Shown piece by piece: positions 1-10,653 of a stretch of DNA of 64,000 nt (the first letter of the stretch is position 1; every line of letters begins with the position of its first letter). The position numbers were made by a program, and so were the translations under genes. The notes beneath the pieces are model-generated. The model saw nothing but the letters and a program-made list of their open reading frames with translations. It made no database searches and had not been told where the DNA came from. Origin of the DNA: Corynebacterium glaucum (GTDB lineage: Bacteria; Actinomycetota; Actinomycetes; Mycobacteriales; Mycobacteriaceae); NCBI RefSeq assembly GCF_030408855.1, contig NZ_CP047358.1, positions 2,418,001 to 2,482,000 of the forward strand. The letters are read 5' to 3'.

Positions 1-20
1 GGGCGACGTACACTCGCCAC

Positions 21-458
21 ATGAAGTTGCGCCAGTTGCTGCTTAGCGTCGTGCTCTCCACCACCGCGATTCCGATCGTGGCGGTGGTTACCGCCCAGCT
101 CATGACTGTATTTGGCGCCCCGTATGGAGCTGGCAGGATTGTGCTGGCCACCCTTTTCGGTGTGACAGCCCTCAACGCGATCTTCGGCGCAGTGTTCTGT
201 GCCGGCGAAGCGCGCACAACCACCCACGACGCTGCCGTGGGCTACGGCATTACGGGCTCGCTGTTGCTCACCTTCGGGTGGCTCACCACGGCGCAGCTCG
301 CGCTGGCCCAGCGTGGTGTCGGCGAAGGGGGAGAGGTGTCGCTGTTCACCATCTGGACGCTGCTCATCCCAATCGGCCAGGTGCTGTTGCTCATGGCCGC
401 GCTCACTGCACCCAAGGCTGCGCCCAAGGTCACACCCAAGGACGCAGCAAAGGCATAA
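21..458 (+). CDS. Small integral membrane protein, function unknown
   Basis: This 145-residue protein has about four hydrophobic segments (roughly residues 5-30, 38-60, 72-95 and 107-128) and a short Ala/Lys/Pro tail ending in KDAAKA. That indicates an inner-membrane protein with no obvious catalytic residues. I do not recognise a named family. It runs convergently towards rplI, and a long inverted repeat begins directly after its stop codon. The start is the first ATG after the window edge. The upstream region is only 20 bases, so an earlier start outside the window cannot be excluded. Confidence 0.7.
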   Translation: MKLRQLLLSVVLSTTAIPIVAVVTAQLMTVFGAPYGAGRIVLATLFGVTALNAIFGAVFCAGEARTTTHDAAVGYGITGSLLLTFGWLTTAQLALAQRGVGEGGEVSLFTIWTLLIPIGQVLLLMAALTAPKAAPKVTPKDAAKA

Positions 459-518
459 GGAAACGGCGCGGGCCTCAAGAGCTCCTCACAAGCTCGTAGG
501 GTGACCCGCGCCGTTTCC
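459..518. terminator. Bidirectional terminator-like hairpin between convergent genes
   Basis: A perfect 14-bp inverted repeat (459-472 and 505-518, core GGAAACGGCGCGGG) encloses a 32-nt loop. It begins at the base after the stop codon of the upstream membrane-protein gene and precedes the 3' end of rplI on the other strand. There is no strong U tract on either side, so it may be an intrinsic terminator of the weak-tail type common in actinobacteria, or an mRNA 3'-end stabiliser. Confidence 0.6.
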
Positions 519-580
519 TCAAAAGCGCTGTTGTCGTTGGATTGCGGTGCTAAGGGTGCACGCAATCGTCGTGAAGCGAA

Positions 581-1033
581 TTAAGCTCCGACGACCTCGA
601 AGTTCACTTTGCCCTCCACGTCGTCGTGAAGGTTGACCTTGACCTGGTAGCCACCGGTCTTGGTCACCAGGCCCTTGGGCACGGTGATGCGACGCTTGTC
701 CAGGTTCGGGCCGCCAGCGGTCTTGACCGCGTCGGCGATGTCCGCAGCGGTGACGGAGCCGAACAGCTTGCCGCTGTCAGAGGTGCGCACTGCAACCTTG
801 ACGCCGGTGAGCTGGTCGAGCTGGTCACGCAGCTCCTTTGCGTGCTCAAGGTCGCGGACCTGGCGGTCGGCCTGAGCGCGCTTGATGTCTTCAATCTGCT
901 TCTCTGCGCCGCGGGTAGCCGGGATAGCAAGGCCGCGCGGGAGGAGAAGGTTACGTCCGTAGCCGTCCTTGACCTCGACGACGTCGCCGGGCTCTCCAAG
1001 GTTCTCAACGGCAGCGGTGAGGATCAGCTTCAT
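581..1033 (-). CDS. rplI: 50S ribosomal protein L9
   Basis: This 150-residue protein has the L9 signature near the N-terminus (MKLILTAAVENLGEPGDVVEVKDGYGRNLLLPRG read in pieces), a long charged connecting helix (about residues 40-80) and the C-terminal rRNA-binding lobe ending in FEVVGA. L9 bridges the L1-stalk base of the large subunit with neighbouring ribosomes and supports reading-frame fidelity. It is the last gene of a minus-strand rpsF-ssb-rplI run, 70 bp after ssb. The usual rpsR gene between ssb and rplI is missing, as is normal in corynebacteria. Length is typical. Confidence 0.97.
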   Translation of the reverse strand: MKLILTAAVENLGEPGDVVEVKDGYGRNLLLPRGLAIPATRGAEKQIEDIKRAQADRQVRDLEHAKELRDQLDQLTGVKVAVRTSDSGKLFGSVTAADIADAVKTAGGPNLDKRRITVPKGLVTKTGGYQVKVNLHDDVEGKVNFEVVGA

Positions 1034-1103
1034 TTGAATCCTTACCTTCCTTCGTTTGTGAAAAGTTTGAGTGTGGGTTGTAGCTGTGTAGCTAGCTCAA
1101 CGT

Positions 1104-1721
1104 TTAGAACGGAGGCTCGTCGTCCATGCCCCCGAAACCTTCGGAGGACGGAGCGGAATTCCACGGATCGTTGTCAGGCTGGTTCTGGCTGTTCTGGCCG
1201 CCTTGGCCCTGGCCAGCGCCAGCACCTGCGCCGAAACCACCGGCCGCGCCAGCAGCTCCGCCGCCAAAACCGCCCTGGTTCTGGCCGCCTTGGCCCTGGC
1301 CGCCGCCGAAACCGCCACCCTGGTTGCCGCCGCCAAAGTTCCCGCCGCCGTCGCGCGGCGTGCGGTTCACATTTGCGGTGGCGTACTTCAAGGACGGGCC
1401 GACCTCGTCGACCTCAACCTCGAACACGGTGCGGCTTTCGCCTTCGCGGGTCTGGTAGGAGCGCTGCTTCAAGCGGCCGTTGACAATCACGCGCATCCCC
1501 TTGGTCAGGGATTCTGCGACGTTCTCGGCCATCTGGCGCCAGCAGTTGCAGGTCAGGAACAGAGCCTCGCCATCTTCCCACTGGTTCGTCTCGCGGTTGA
1601 ACGTGCGCGGGGTGGACGCGATGCGGAAGTTCGCAACGGCCGCACCGCTCGGGATGAACCGCAGTTCCGGGTCAGCAACCAGGTTGCCAACAACGGTGAT
1701 GGGAGTATCGCCTTGAGCCAT
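1104..1721 (-). CDS. ssb: Single-stranded DNA-binding protein
   Basis: This 205-residue SSB has an N-terminal OB fold (about residues 1-115, beginning [15 protein letters not shown], with the [13 protein letters not shown] stretch). A long Gly/Gln/Phe-rich linker follows (about 120-180). The acidic tip ends in DDEPPF, the conserved partner-docking tail. SSB coats single-stranded DNA and recruits replication and repair proteins. It lies in the rpsF-ssb-rplI operon, 75 bp downstream of rpsF. The glycine-rich linker explains the long false reading frames on the other strand. Confidence 0.97.
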   Translation of the reverse strand: MAQGDTPITVVGNLVADPELRFIPSGAAVANFRIASTPRTFNRETNQWEDGEALFLTCNCWRQMAENVAESLTKGMRVIVNGRLKQRSYQTREGESRTVFEVEVDEVGPSLKYATANVNRTPRDGGGNFGGGNQGGGFGGGQGQGGQNQGGFGGGAAGAAGGFGAGAGAGQGQGGQNSQNQPDNDPWNSAPSSEGFGGMDDEPPF

Positions 1722-1796
1722 GAGCGTTCCTTTACCTACGTGTACCTACAGATACCTGCTGAACAACAATCGTTTCAGGTTTGAGCCTAGCTGGTT

Positions 1797-2084
1797 CTAC
1801 TTGTCGGTACGCAGCACCTTGGTGCGCAGTACGTTCTCGTTGAGGTTCATCACGCGATCCAGCTCATTGACCGTGTCAGACTCGCACTCGAGGTTGACAA
1901 CGGCGTAGATGCCTTCGTCCTTCTTGTTGATCGGGTACGCAAGGCGCTGCTTGCCCCACACATCAACCTTCTCCACCTTGCCGTTATCCTTGCGGACAAT
2001 TTCCAGGAAATTATCCAGGGACGGGGCAACGGTGCGCTCATCCTGCTGGGGATCAAGAATGATCATTACTTCGTAGTGACGCAC
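1797..2084 (-). CDS. rpsF: 30S ribosomal protein S6
   Basis: This is a 95-residue S6 with the family pattern [15 protein letters not shown], a central [12 protein letters not shown] segment and YAVVNLE. I start it at the GTG at 2084 rather than the ATGs at 2096 or 2093. A strong ribosome binding site (GGAGGTGA, about 2092-2100) would overlap those ATGs but sits 7-10 bases ahead of the GTG, and S6 proteins normally begin directly at RHYE. It is the first gene of the operon with ssb and rplI. Confidence 0.95.
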   Translation of the reverse strand: MRHYEVMIILDPQQDERTVAPSLDNFLEIVRKDNGKVEKVDVWGKQRLAYPINKKDEGIYAVVNLECESDTVNELDRVMNLNENVLRTKVLRTDK

Positions 2085-2141
2085 GGACCTCATCACCTCC
2101 TATGGTCTGTTTGGTTCGGCCATCACCCTCGTGGTGATGGC
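2085..2141 (-). promoter_or_regulatory. Candidate rpsF leader hairpin (possible S6:S18 autoregulatory element)
   Basis: Upstream of rpsF the transcript can form a perfect 9-bp stem (GCCATCACC paired with GGTGATGGC, 2119-2127 and 2133-2141) with a 5-nt loop. It is followed by CCGAACC and then the ribosome binding site. In many bacteria the rpsF leader binds the S6:S18 dimer through a CCG-containing bulge next to a stem and represses the operon. The stem and CCG are seen. The regulatory role is inferred and the match to the described motif is only partial. Confidence 0.35.
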
Positions 2142-2212
2142 AGGAGGGTCGCTTGGCGTCAAGCAACTCGACCAGCGTACCGCAGCAGCTCCGCTGCAAG
2201 AAATTGAGCTTT

Positions 2213-2226
2213 TTGCTTATCGACGG
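2213..2226 (+). repeat. Dispersed 13-mer TTGCTTATCGACG (first of six exact copies)
   Basis: This intergenic copy represents a window-wide repeated word. Exact TTGCTTATCGACG (either strand) also occurs at 7002, 16901, 17782, 19764 and 26317. The 11-bp core GCTTATCGACG further occurs at 13266, 29748, 41395, 42709, 47519, 48733, 50255 and 58136. It lies in coding sequence in several frames (LLIDA, VDK, ASISE) and in gaps between genes. Close variants with GA, GT or AA at the two central bases are also frequent. Confidence 0.75.
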
Positions 2227-2233
2227 CTACGTC

Positions 2234-2554
2234 CTACCGATCCGCCTCAAGCACCATGCCCTCCGGCGTGATGTCAATATCAATGTCTTGGAACTCGATC
2301 TCCCAGTAGCCATCGTCCTCCCACTCGACTTCAACTCCGGCTTCCTGGTTCCGCGCGGCGGTGAGCACACGTTCAACGTCCGCTTCGCTGATGCCGTCAT
2401 CCGCCATATCTTCACGGGCTTCGTCGGAGTAACCAGTGACGGCTTCCGGAATCTCGTGTTCGCTGGAAGCACCCGCGACCGGTGCCGCCGGGGCCGAAGA
2501 AGCGGCCTCCCTGTCGGCAGTCAGAACAAACGGCTTTGAGTTACGCATGTCCAC
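2234..2554 (-). CDS. Hypothetical acidic protein, possibly PepSY-like C-terminus
   Basis: This 106-residue acidic, cytosolic-looking protein has an Ala-rich N-terminal stretch (about 15-32) and a conserved-looking C-terminal part with EWEDDGYWEIEFQDI and a terminal GMVLEADR. The C-terminal pattern (Trp-Glu-x-Glu followed by a strand and Gly-x-Val-Leu-Glu) is reminiscent of a PepSY repeat, but this is weak and no signal peptide is present. It is separated from rpsF by about 150 bp and from the next small membrane gene by 13 bp, on the same strand. Function is unknown. Confidence 0.65.
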   Translation of the reverse strand: MDMRNSKPFVLTADREAASSAPAAPVAGASSEHEIPEAVTGYSDEAREDMADDGISEADVERVLTAARNQEAGVEVEWEDDGYWEIEFQDIDIDITPEGMVLEADR

Positions 2555-2567
2555 GATGTTACGTGGT

Positions 2568-2750
2568 TTACGAGGGATTTGGCACCGCGAAGAAAACCGC
2601 CAGGATGACCGGCAATAGGGTACAGAATGTAGACGCAGCGATGCCGAACCCGATCGCCAGCCGGTAACGGTCCTTCCACAGGGCGATAGCCGCGGCCCCG
2701 ACGAGGCTGAAGCCGATCGCTATCGAGACGATGCCGAGCAGCGTGGTCAT
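2568..2750 (-). CDS. Two-helix small membrane protein coupled to the GT-C gene
   Basis: This 60-residue protein consists of two transmembrane helices (about 3-24 and 30-54) separated by a short basic turn (WKDRYR). Its ATG overlaps the TGA of the upstream glycosyltransferase gene in a 4-base ATGA, which indicates translational coupling. It sits where M. tuberculosis has Rv0052 between Rv0051 and rpsF, but I cannot claim homology. It could be a small partner of the glycosyltransferase. This is inferred from coupling only. Confidence 0.6.
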   Translation of the reverse strand: MTTLLGIVSIAIGFSLVGAAAIALWKDRYRLAIGFGIAASTFCTLLPVILAVFFAVPNPS

Positions 2751-4255
2751 GGCGTTGTTGGTGCCGGGACTGGGTCGGTTGGGCTGGGCGTGCCGTCGTC
2801 AAGCTTTGTGAGCCACTGGTCTGGAGTGGTGAGGAGCGGGTCGTGGCCGTTGTGAGCAGCGGCGACTTTGTCCGGGGTTTTGCCGAACATTTGGCGGACG
2901 ACCACGACCATGATCGCGATGATGAGCACGTCGCGCGCGATGACGATGAGGTTGAGTGCGCCGCCGGGCAGGCCGAGGTTCTGCACGCCGTGCATGTGCC
3001 ACATCAGGATCGGCCACACCATCATGTCCACCGTCATCCAGCTCAGCAGGAGGCGCCAATATGGCGCGGCGAGCACGGCGGGCACGATGAGCCAGATGGA
3101 GTACTGCGGGCTCCACACCTTGTTGAACAGCAGGAAAAAGCCGACGATGAGGGTGAGCAGCTCCGCGACGCGCGGCTCCTTGGGTGCGCGAAGGCCCAGG
3201 ATGAGCACCGCGAGGCACCCGAGGGCGAAAAGCACGAACGTGACGGTGTTCAAGATGACCGGGGCGCCGGAGCCATCATCGAAGCCGGCCCAGCCGGTGG
3301 CGCGCGAGATCACGGCGTAAATGGTGGTCCACTCCCAGCCGCGGTCGGTGTTCAGGCGGTTGAACTCGGACCAGGCCTCGGGGTTGCGGAGGTACACCGG
3401 CGCGTTGACGGCGACCCACGTGACTGCCGCAGCAACCGTCATCTTGAAGAAAGGCACGAGGTTGCGCTTGCGGATCGCGATGGTGAGGTACGCGCCGAGC
3501 ACGAACAGCGGCCAAAGCTTGAACGCGGTGCCTGCGCCGATGAGAATGCCCGCGAGCCAGAATTTCTTGTTGCGCGCCGCGAGCATCGCAGCGACGAGGA
3601 AGAAGATCGACGGGATGTCCCAGTTGGTGAAGGCATGCATGATGAGCAGGGGAGAGCCGACCACCAAGAGGGTGTCCCAGATGCGGTTGCCGGCGAGTTC
3701 AGCAACCATGCGCGCAGTGCAGACCCAGAGGATAGACATCAGCAGCGCGGTGACGGCGAAATACCAACCAACTTCGGGCAGGAACCGGTCCGCCAGGAAG
3801 TAGGTGTTGCGCGAAATCGTGGCCGAGAACTGTTGGAACAGGCCAGCAAGTACCGGGTATTCCATGTAGCGGGTCAGCCCGTCTTCCACCCAGGAGTAGT
3901 CGTAGACGAACCCGGGGGAGTCGAGACCGCGTGCGCCGTAGAGCGGGACGATGTCGTTGTAACAGAACGACGTGTACTGCCGGGACCCGCCCCAGTTCAG
4001 CTGCAAGACGCCATTGTCGTCTGGTTTGCCCATGGTGCAGTTGGCCTTGGACAGGTAACCGAGGGAGAGGAACACGTAGGCCACGGCGATGATCGCGCGC
4101 AGCGGTGTCCAAAACGCCGCGCGACCGACCTGGGCGAAGCGCCCCATCGGGCCACCGAGGAAGTTCACCCACCCTTGCGCGACGGGTTCGGTGCGGCCCG
4201 GCTGCACCCGCTTAGCAGGATCGGACCAGGTAGTCGGCTTGGTAGCTTGCGTCAC
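2747..4255 (-). CDS. GT87/GT-C family membrane glycosyltransferase (Rv0051-like)
   Basis: This roughly 502-residue polytopic membrane protein has 10 or more hydrophobic helices. It belongs to the DUF2029/GT-87 type that uses polyprenyl-phosphate sugars on the outer face of the membrane. An extracytoplasmic loop after the first helix contains the SRQYTSFCYNDIVPLYG region with acidic residues and is the likely catalytic loop. The chosen start is the GTG at 4255, preceded by GAGGGTGA. The longer upstream frame reads through the PBP gene in another frame and is Arg/Ser-rich nonsense. It follows the PBP gene by 13 bp, as Rv0051 follows ponA1, suggesting a role in cell-envelope glycan assembly. The sugar substrate is unknown. 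Confidence 0.85.
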   Translation of the reverse strand: MTQATKPTTWSDPAKRVQPGRTEPVAQGWVNFLGGPMGRFAQVGRAAFWTPLRAIIAVAYVFLSLGYLSKANCTMGKPDDNGVLQLNWGGSRQYTSFCYNDIVPLYGARGLDSPGFVYDYSWVEDGLTRYMEYPVLAGLFQQFSATISRNTYFLADRFLPEVGWYFAVTALLMSILWVCTARMVAELAGNRIWDTLLVVGSPLLIMHAFTNWDIPSIFFLVAAMLAARNKKFWLAGILIGAGTAFKLWPLFVLGAYLTIAIRKRNLVPFFKMTVAAAVTWVAVNAPVYLRNPEAWSEFNRLNTDRGWEWTTIYAVISRATGWAGFDDGSGAPVILNTVTFVLFALGCLAVLILGLRAPKEPRVAELLTLIVGFFLLFNKVWSPQYSIWLIVPAVLAAPYWRLLLSWMTVDMMVWPILMWHMHGVQNLGLPGGALNLIVIARDVLIIAIMVVVVRQMFGKTPDKVAAAHNGHDPLLTTPDQWLTKLDDGTPSPTDPVPAPTTP

Positions 4256-4268
4256 GGTTTCACCCTCG

Positions 4269-6665
<2,397 letters not shown>

Positions 6666-6726
6666 ACGCTTGTCCTGCTCGTACCGACACTTGTACAAGT
6701 GGACACCCTACCTTGGCGGGGCTTGT

Positions 6727-7089
6727 TCACACTACTGGTGCAGCTGTGACTTCTTTAAGCAAAAAATTCCACTTGCACACTGGGCAGACCTCTACGAAGT
6801 GCACGGTGATTGGACCGACCTCGCCCACGAGCTGTTCGATCTCATCCTCCGAACGCGCGGTATTGCTGCGCCGCCCGAGTTTTTCGCTGTGCACCCACTT
6901 GACGACGCGCAGGGAGCCGCCACAGATGGGGCAGGGGTATTGCGCGTCTTCACCGTGGTGCGTCGCGGCCGCCCGGAGGAGGAAATCGGCGTCGCACAGG
7001 TCGTCGATAAGCAAACTGCCCTGGTGAAACTCGCGGACGGTGACGCGGCGCTGCCACTCGTGTGAAACCTCGTGTGTGTATGCGATCAT
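6727..7089 (-). CDS. DUF5318 zinc-ribbon-like protein
   Basis: This 120-residue cytosolic protein has two cysteine pairs, CPICGG (about 53-58) and CPVCKW (about 102-107), consistent with a zinc ribbon. The N-terminus VSHEWQRR and its position upstream of the PBP gene match the DUF5318 family (Rv0049 position in mycobacteria). Function is unknown. It is transcribed towards the PBP gene, 61 bp away, and divergently from the malR gene. It carries one copy of the dispersed 13-mer (7002) as part of codons for LLID. Confidence 0.8.
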   Translation of the reverse strand: MIAYTHEVSHEWQRRVTVREFHQGSLLIDDLCDADFLLRAAATHHGEDAQYPCPICGGSLRVVKWVHSEKLGRRSNTARSEDEIEQLVGEVGPITVHFVEVCPVCKWNFLLKEVTAAPVV

Positions 7090-7122
7090 GTCAGCAAATA
7101 TGAGTAAAGTGGTTTTTTAGGC

Positions 7123-7132
7123 AGTTCAAACT
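7123..7132. promoter_or_regulatory. Candidate MarR-type operator
   Basis: AGTTCAAACT, with AGTT and AACT arms, lies in the 76-bp divergent region between the DUF5318 gene and malR, next to a possible -10 element (ACTATCAAT). MarR proteins typically bind such short inverted repeats in their own promoters. The assignment is inferred from position and symmetry only. Confidence 0.3.
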
Positions 7133-7165
7133 ATCAATCGACAGGCGACAAGGAAAGACCGTCTC

Positions 7166-7657
7166 ATGGCACGCCCCGATCCACTTGAGTTAGCCCGGCA
7201 GATCCGGCCGGCGATGACCAAACTCTACGTCACGTATTTTCGGACTGCGGATCAGTCCGAACTGACGGGGCCGCAGCTTTCCATCATGCATCGAATTCAG
7301 GATCACGGACCGAGCCGGGTGCGCCAGCTTGCCGACGCCGAGGGCGTGCGCATGCCCACCGCATCTAACACCATCAACCAGCTGGAGAAGCAAGGGCTGG
7401 TCAGGAGGCTGCGCGCGAACGAAGATCGACGCGGCGTAACGGTGGAGCTCACCGAACTCGGGGAGCTGACCCTTGAGCGGGTAGGCGAGGAGCGCACGCA
7501 ATTCCTTGCGGAGATGCTGGACTCGCTTGACGACGGCAACCTGGGCCAACTCGCCGAAGCAGCGAACGCCATCATGGCGCTGGCGGAGGCGTATGCGGAA
7601 CCGGAAAAGGCAACCAGCGGTTCCGCGAGGCGGAATGCTGGTCAGGTGGGGGAATAG
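7166..7657 (+). CDS. malR: MarR-family transcriptional regulator (MalR-like)
   Basis: This 163-residue winged-helix protein has LTGPQLSIMHRIQDHG as recognition-domain start, RVRQLADAEGVRMPTAS as the HTH, and the MarR wing signature RRLRANEDRRGVTVELTELG. Helical dimerisation segments lie at both ends. Gene order (PBP, DUF5318, MarR, UspA) matches the C. glutamicum malR-uspA locus, where MalR has been linked to stress-responsive envelope remodelling. That function is transferred by synteny. ATG at 7166 follows AAGGAAAG. The uspA gene starts about 50 bp downstream and is probably co-transcribed. Confidence 0.88.
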   Translation: MARPDPLELARQIRPAMTKLYVTYFRTADQSELTGPQLSIMHRIQDHGPSRVRQLADAEGVRMPTASNTINQLEKQGLVRRLRANEDRRGVTVELTELGELTLERVGEERTQFLAEMLDSLDDGNLGQLAEAANAIMALAEAYAEPEKATSGSARRNAGQVGE

Positions 7658-7708
7658 GTCTAGCAATAATTCGGTGTTCGGTGAACAGGGTGCGTAAACT
7701 GTTTGCCG

Positions 7709-8680
7709 ATGGTTCACCGTTCGTTTACTAGCGACCTCGCAGAGCTACCCGATAGCGGGCGTGCTCTGCGCGTTATTGTCGGCTGGGATTCGCTGAACAC
7801 CGAAGCGGTGGAGTTTGCGGCGTGGCTTGGACGCTCGCTGCCGGTCAAGGTCCAAGTGGTTTCCGCTGTGGAAAGCAACTGGAAGAAGCCGCTTTCGGAG
7901 AAGAAGTACCGGAAATGGTTCAAGGAGCGCGCAACGGAGTTTGACCACCAAGCTCGCAAGGTGCTCAAAGAGTACGTGCCGAAGGCGCAGTGGGCGAAAG
8001 ACGCTTCGTGCCTGACCGACCGCGCCGATGTCGCGGGATCGTTGTACCAATCCGCAGAGGAATTCACCGCGGATCTGATTGTGCTGGGTTCGCGCGCGAA
8101 GACCGCCAAGAACCGATTCCGGCCATCGTCGGTGGCTGATGCGCTGATGCACTCCTCGCCGGTGCCGCTTGGACTGGCGCCGAAAGGGGTGAGCTTGTCA
8201 CGCAAGGGCATTACGCGGGTGACGTATGCGCTGGTGGAATCGTCGAAATCTGCGGCACCGAAGGGCGCGGGTGGATTCTCCGGGTTGCCGTACGCGACGA
8301 CGTTGGCGTGCGTGCTGGGCGTGCCGCTGCGCATCATCGCGTTCTCACCGTCTGAGCAGGTTACCGATATTTCGGATGCGGCTGCGGAGTGGAACGAAAC
8401 CACGCTGGGATTGCTCGATCGCGCCCGTGACCAGGCGTTTGGCGTGGCCACCGCTATCGACCCGCGGTTTGCCGACACCTTTGACGTAGAAAGCTTCGTC
8501 GCCTCGGGCAAGGGGTGGAAGCGCTCCATCGATTCGGTGAAGTGGAAGAAAGGCGACGTGATGTGCATCGGGTCGCAGCCGTCTGACAACCTGAAGCGGG
8601 TGTTTGTGGGCACGCGCGAGGGCGAGTTCATCCGCTTCGCGCCAGTGCCCGTAATCATCTACCCGCGCGGCACCAACTAA
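7709..8680 (+). CDS. uspA: Universal stress protein with two Usp domains
   Basis: This roughly 323-residue protein has two tandem Usp alpha/beta domains (about 15-155 and 170-320). The first opens with RVIVGWDSLNTEAVEFAAWLG and ends DLIVLGSRAK. The ATP-binding G-x2-G-x9-G(S/T) pattern is only partly kept in domain 1 and is poorer in domain 2. The ATG at 7709 is chosen over the TTG six bases earlier. It is predicted to be cytosolic and lies in an apparent operon with malR. Confidence 0.85.
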   Translation: MVHRSFTSDLAELPDSGRALRVIVGWDSLNTEAVEFAAWLGRSLPVKVQVVSAVESNWKKPLSEKKYRKWFKERATEFDHQARKVLKEYVPKAQWAKDASCLTDRADVAGSLYQSAEEFTADLIVLGSRAKTAKNRFRPSSVADALMHSSPVPLGLAPKGVSLSRKGITRVTYALVESSKSAAPKGAGGFSGLPYATTLACVLGVPLRIIAFSPSEQVTDISDAAAEWNETTLGLLDRARDQAFGVATAIDPRFADTFDVESFVASGKGWKRSIDSVKWKKGDVMCIGSQPSDNLKRVFVGTREGEFIRFAPVPVIIYPRGTN

Positions 8681-8723
8681 GCGGCCTAGTGGCATTGCAC
8701 GGAGCCGGGATAGGGTGAGAACC

Positions 8724-9206
8724 ATGCGCGACCATCCGGAAAACGACCTCCACTCCGGCGCGGACAGGTTCAGCCGCGTCCGGCCGGAGCCGCAAACCTT
8801 CGACGAGCTCGCCGATGAGCCGGATCCGCTGGTCACCGCCGAGCGCAACCGTCAATCCACGCGCCAGGCAATCTGGTATGCCGTGGCTACGGTGGGTATT
8901 ACCGTCGGGTTCGGGTTCGTGCTCGCACTCATCTCGAGGTTGCAGGGCGGCCCGCTTTGCGACGACGGCGCGACTTGGCTGTGCACCCCGCAATGGCGGA
9001 CCTGGTGGGCGATCCTCACTTCCATCCCGCCGGTCGCCATGTTGATCGGCTGCGCAGTAATCATGGTGCGCAAACTCAACCGCTACGAGCGGTGGATGCC
9101 CTGGATGGGCGTGTTCTGGCTGCCCATCGTGCCGTTCACCATGATTTGGCTAATTATCACGGTGGGCATCCTCGCGTTCGACGCGACAGAGGGTGTGAGC
9201 GGCTAG
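8724..9206 (+). CDS. Hypothetical membrane protein with three helices
   Basis: This roughly 160-residue protein has a hydrophilic N-terminus (about 1-50) followed by three membrane helices (about 52-75, 95-117 and 128-152). Two cysteines lie in the loop between helices 1 and 2 (CDDGATWLC). No known family is recognised. The ATG at 8724 is preferred to the GTG at 8715 because AGGG lies about 8 bases upstream. Its stop codon overlaps that of the convergent trhO gene in a shared CTAG. Confidence 0.7.
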   Translation: MRDHPENDLHSGADRFSRVRPEPQTFDELADEPDPLVTAERNRQSTRQAIWYAVATVGITVGFGFVLALISRLQGGPLCDDGATWLCTPQWRTWWAILTSIPPVAMLIGCAVIMVRKLNRYERWMPWMGVFWLPIVPFTMIWLIITVGILAFDATEGVSG

Positions 9207-10096
9207 CCGGAGATCTGCGCAGTGGCGCAATCGGCGCAGTACGGCTTCGCCTGCCGGCAGTCCTCGCAGCTCAAGTACTGGTGGCGGCATTCCGGCTCGT
9301 TCGCGCAGTTGTAGAACTGGTTCGTCGGCGCATCGCAGTGCACGCAGTGGCCGAGCTGCACAAAGTCGGGATCTCCCGGCGCGCCGAACTCGGTGTGCAT
9401 TCGCTTGTCAAAGACGTACAAGGAGCCTTCCCACAGCCCCGAGTTGCCGTACTTCTCTCCGTAGCGGACGATGCCGCCGTCAATCTGGTATACCTCTTCG
9501 AACCCGCGGTTCTTCATCAACGGAGTCAGAATCTCGCAGCGGATCCCGCCGGTGCAGTACGCTACAACCGGTCTATCTTTCATCCAGTCGTACTTGCCGC
9601 TTTCAATCTCGGCGATGAAGTCGTGGGTGGTTTCCACATCCGGCACGACGGCGCCTTTGAAGCGCCCGATCTCGGCTTCGCGGGCATTGCGGCCGTCGAA
9701 AAACACCACGTCGCTTCGCTTTTCGACGAGCTCATTCACCTGCTCGGGGGTCAAGTGAGCGCCTCCGCCGACCACGCCTCGCTCGTCGACTTCGAGCTCA
9801 TCTGGCGCACCGAATGCGACGATTTCGTCGCGCGCTTTCACACTGAGCTTCGGGAAATCCTCTGCGGAGCCGTCGGACCACTTGAACTCGATGCCGCGGA
9901 AGTATTCCTTGGTTTTGCGGGCGTAGGTCTTGCAAGCTTGAATGTCCCCGCCGACGGTGCCGTTGATGCCGTGTGGGGAGATGAGAATCCTGCCGGTCAG
10001 TCCCAGCGACTCACACAGGTCGCGCTGCCACAGGCGCACGGCGTCTGGGTCCGCGATGGGCTGAAACTTGTAGTAGAGCAGGATTTTTCCGGTCAT
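9203..10096 (-). CDS. trhO: tRNA uridine(34) hydroxylase, rhodanese-like (TrhO)
   Basis: This 297-residue protein has an N-terminal acylphosphatase-like part ([20 protein letters not shown]) and a rhodanese domain with the catalytic loop [10 protein letters not shown] (Cys about 179). The cysteine-rich C-terminus (CVHC, CEDC, CADC) is typical of the TrhO/YceA family. TrhO performs oxygen-dependent hydroxylation of U34 in tRNAs on the way to cmo5U/mo5U. The ATG at 10096 begins the conserved N-terminus, and longer frames upstream run into the HTH gene. The stop is shared with the convergent membrane protein gene. Confidence 0.93.
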   Translation of the reverse strand: MTGKILLYYKFQPIADPDAVRLWQRDLCESLGLTGRILISPHGINGTVGGDIQACKTYARKTKEYFRGIEFKWSDGSAEDFPKLSVKARDEIVAFGAPDELEVDERGVVGGGAHLTPEQVNELVEKRSDVVFFDGRNAREAEIGRFKGAVVPDVETTHDFIAEIESGKYDWMKDRPVVAYCTGGIRCEILTPLMKNRGFEEVYQIDGGIVRYGEKYGNSGLWEGSLYVFDKRMHTEFGAPGDPDFVQLGHCVHCDAPTNQFYNCANEPECRHQYLSCEDCRQAKPYCADCATAQISG

Positions 10097-10139
10097 AGCT
10101 CGGATTGTATTGCCGCTGCGTGCCGGGACAAAAGCTCGG

Positions 10140-10487
10140 CTAGGAACGGTCCATGCGAGTTTTGAAGTCGATCGCGTCGCGCGTGTACACGCGGCGGTGA
10201 GTGCCCACCTTGTGGCCCGGCAAGCGGCCGTCGTCAATGAGCTTGACCACGAACGGTCGCGAGACACCAAGGAGGTTGGCTACCTGCTGGGTGGTCATCT
10301 CGTCTTCGGGTTCAGGCGAGCGCACGAGGCGGCCTTCGGCGATATCCTCGAGCACATTGCGGATCCAGATGGCTGTTTCTTTCGGCACCGTGACCGAGTC
10401 TTTCGCTTCGGTGCGCGCGCTTGCGAGGTTGTCGTTCAAGGCTGAGAGGGCTTGTTCCACCGGCGAGAGCTGCGACTTGCTGTCCAT
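10140..10487 (-). CDS. Excisionase/MerR-like helix-turn-helix protein, antitoxin-like
   Basis: This 115-residue protein has a C-terminal helix-turn-helix of the excisionase type ([23 protein letters not shown] followed by GTHRRV, about 64-98). Its N-terminal part (about 20-60, [21 protein letters not shown]) resembles that of antitoxins that pair with PIN-type toxins. No toxin gene follows: the next gene downstream on the same strand is trhO. It may be an orphan antitoxin or a stand-alone regulator. ATG at 10487 is used. Confidence 0.75.
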   Translation of the reverse strand: MDSKSQLSPVEQALSALNDNLASARTEAKDSVTVPKETAIWIRNVLEDIAEGRLVRSPEPEDEMTTQQVANLLGVSRPFVVKLIDDGRLPGHKVGTHRRVYTRDAIDFKTRMDRS

Positions 10488-10554
10488 AATGGTGCAGTGT
10501 AGGAAGCATCCGCAACGAGCGCAATAGATGAATTAAACGAAGAGAGGATGACTT

Positions 10555-10653
10555 TTGACTGAGCTAGCTGCACAAACGACACAGACCTCCAGGCTCGATC
10601 CCTGGCACACGCGGCGAGTCGAGCCGATGGATCTCGTGGCGGCGCTGTTCTAA
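10555..10653 (+). CDS. Possible 32-residue small protein
   Basis: A short frame begins at a TTG preceded by GAGAGGA seven bases upstream and ends at 10653, sharing bases with the stop codon of the convergent UPF0371 gene. The peptide has [12 protein letters not shown] near its end and is soluble. The good ribosome binding site and neat end are the only support. It could equally be a decayed remnant or non-coding. The rest of the 160-bp gap up to the HTH gene shows nothing else clear. Confidence 0.3.
   Translation: MTELAAQTTQTSRLDPWHTRRVEPMDLVAALF

Noticed and set aside
626..1483. Long plus-strand frame over rplI and ssb
   Set aside because: It is the antisense shadow of two certain genes; GC-rich third positions keep such frames open.
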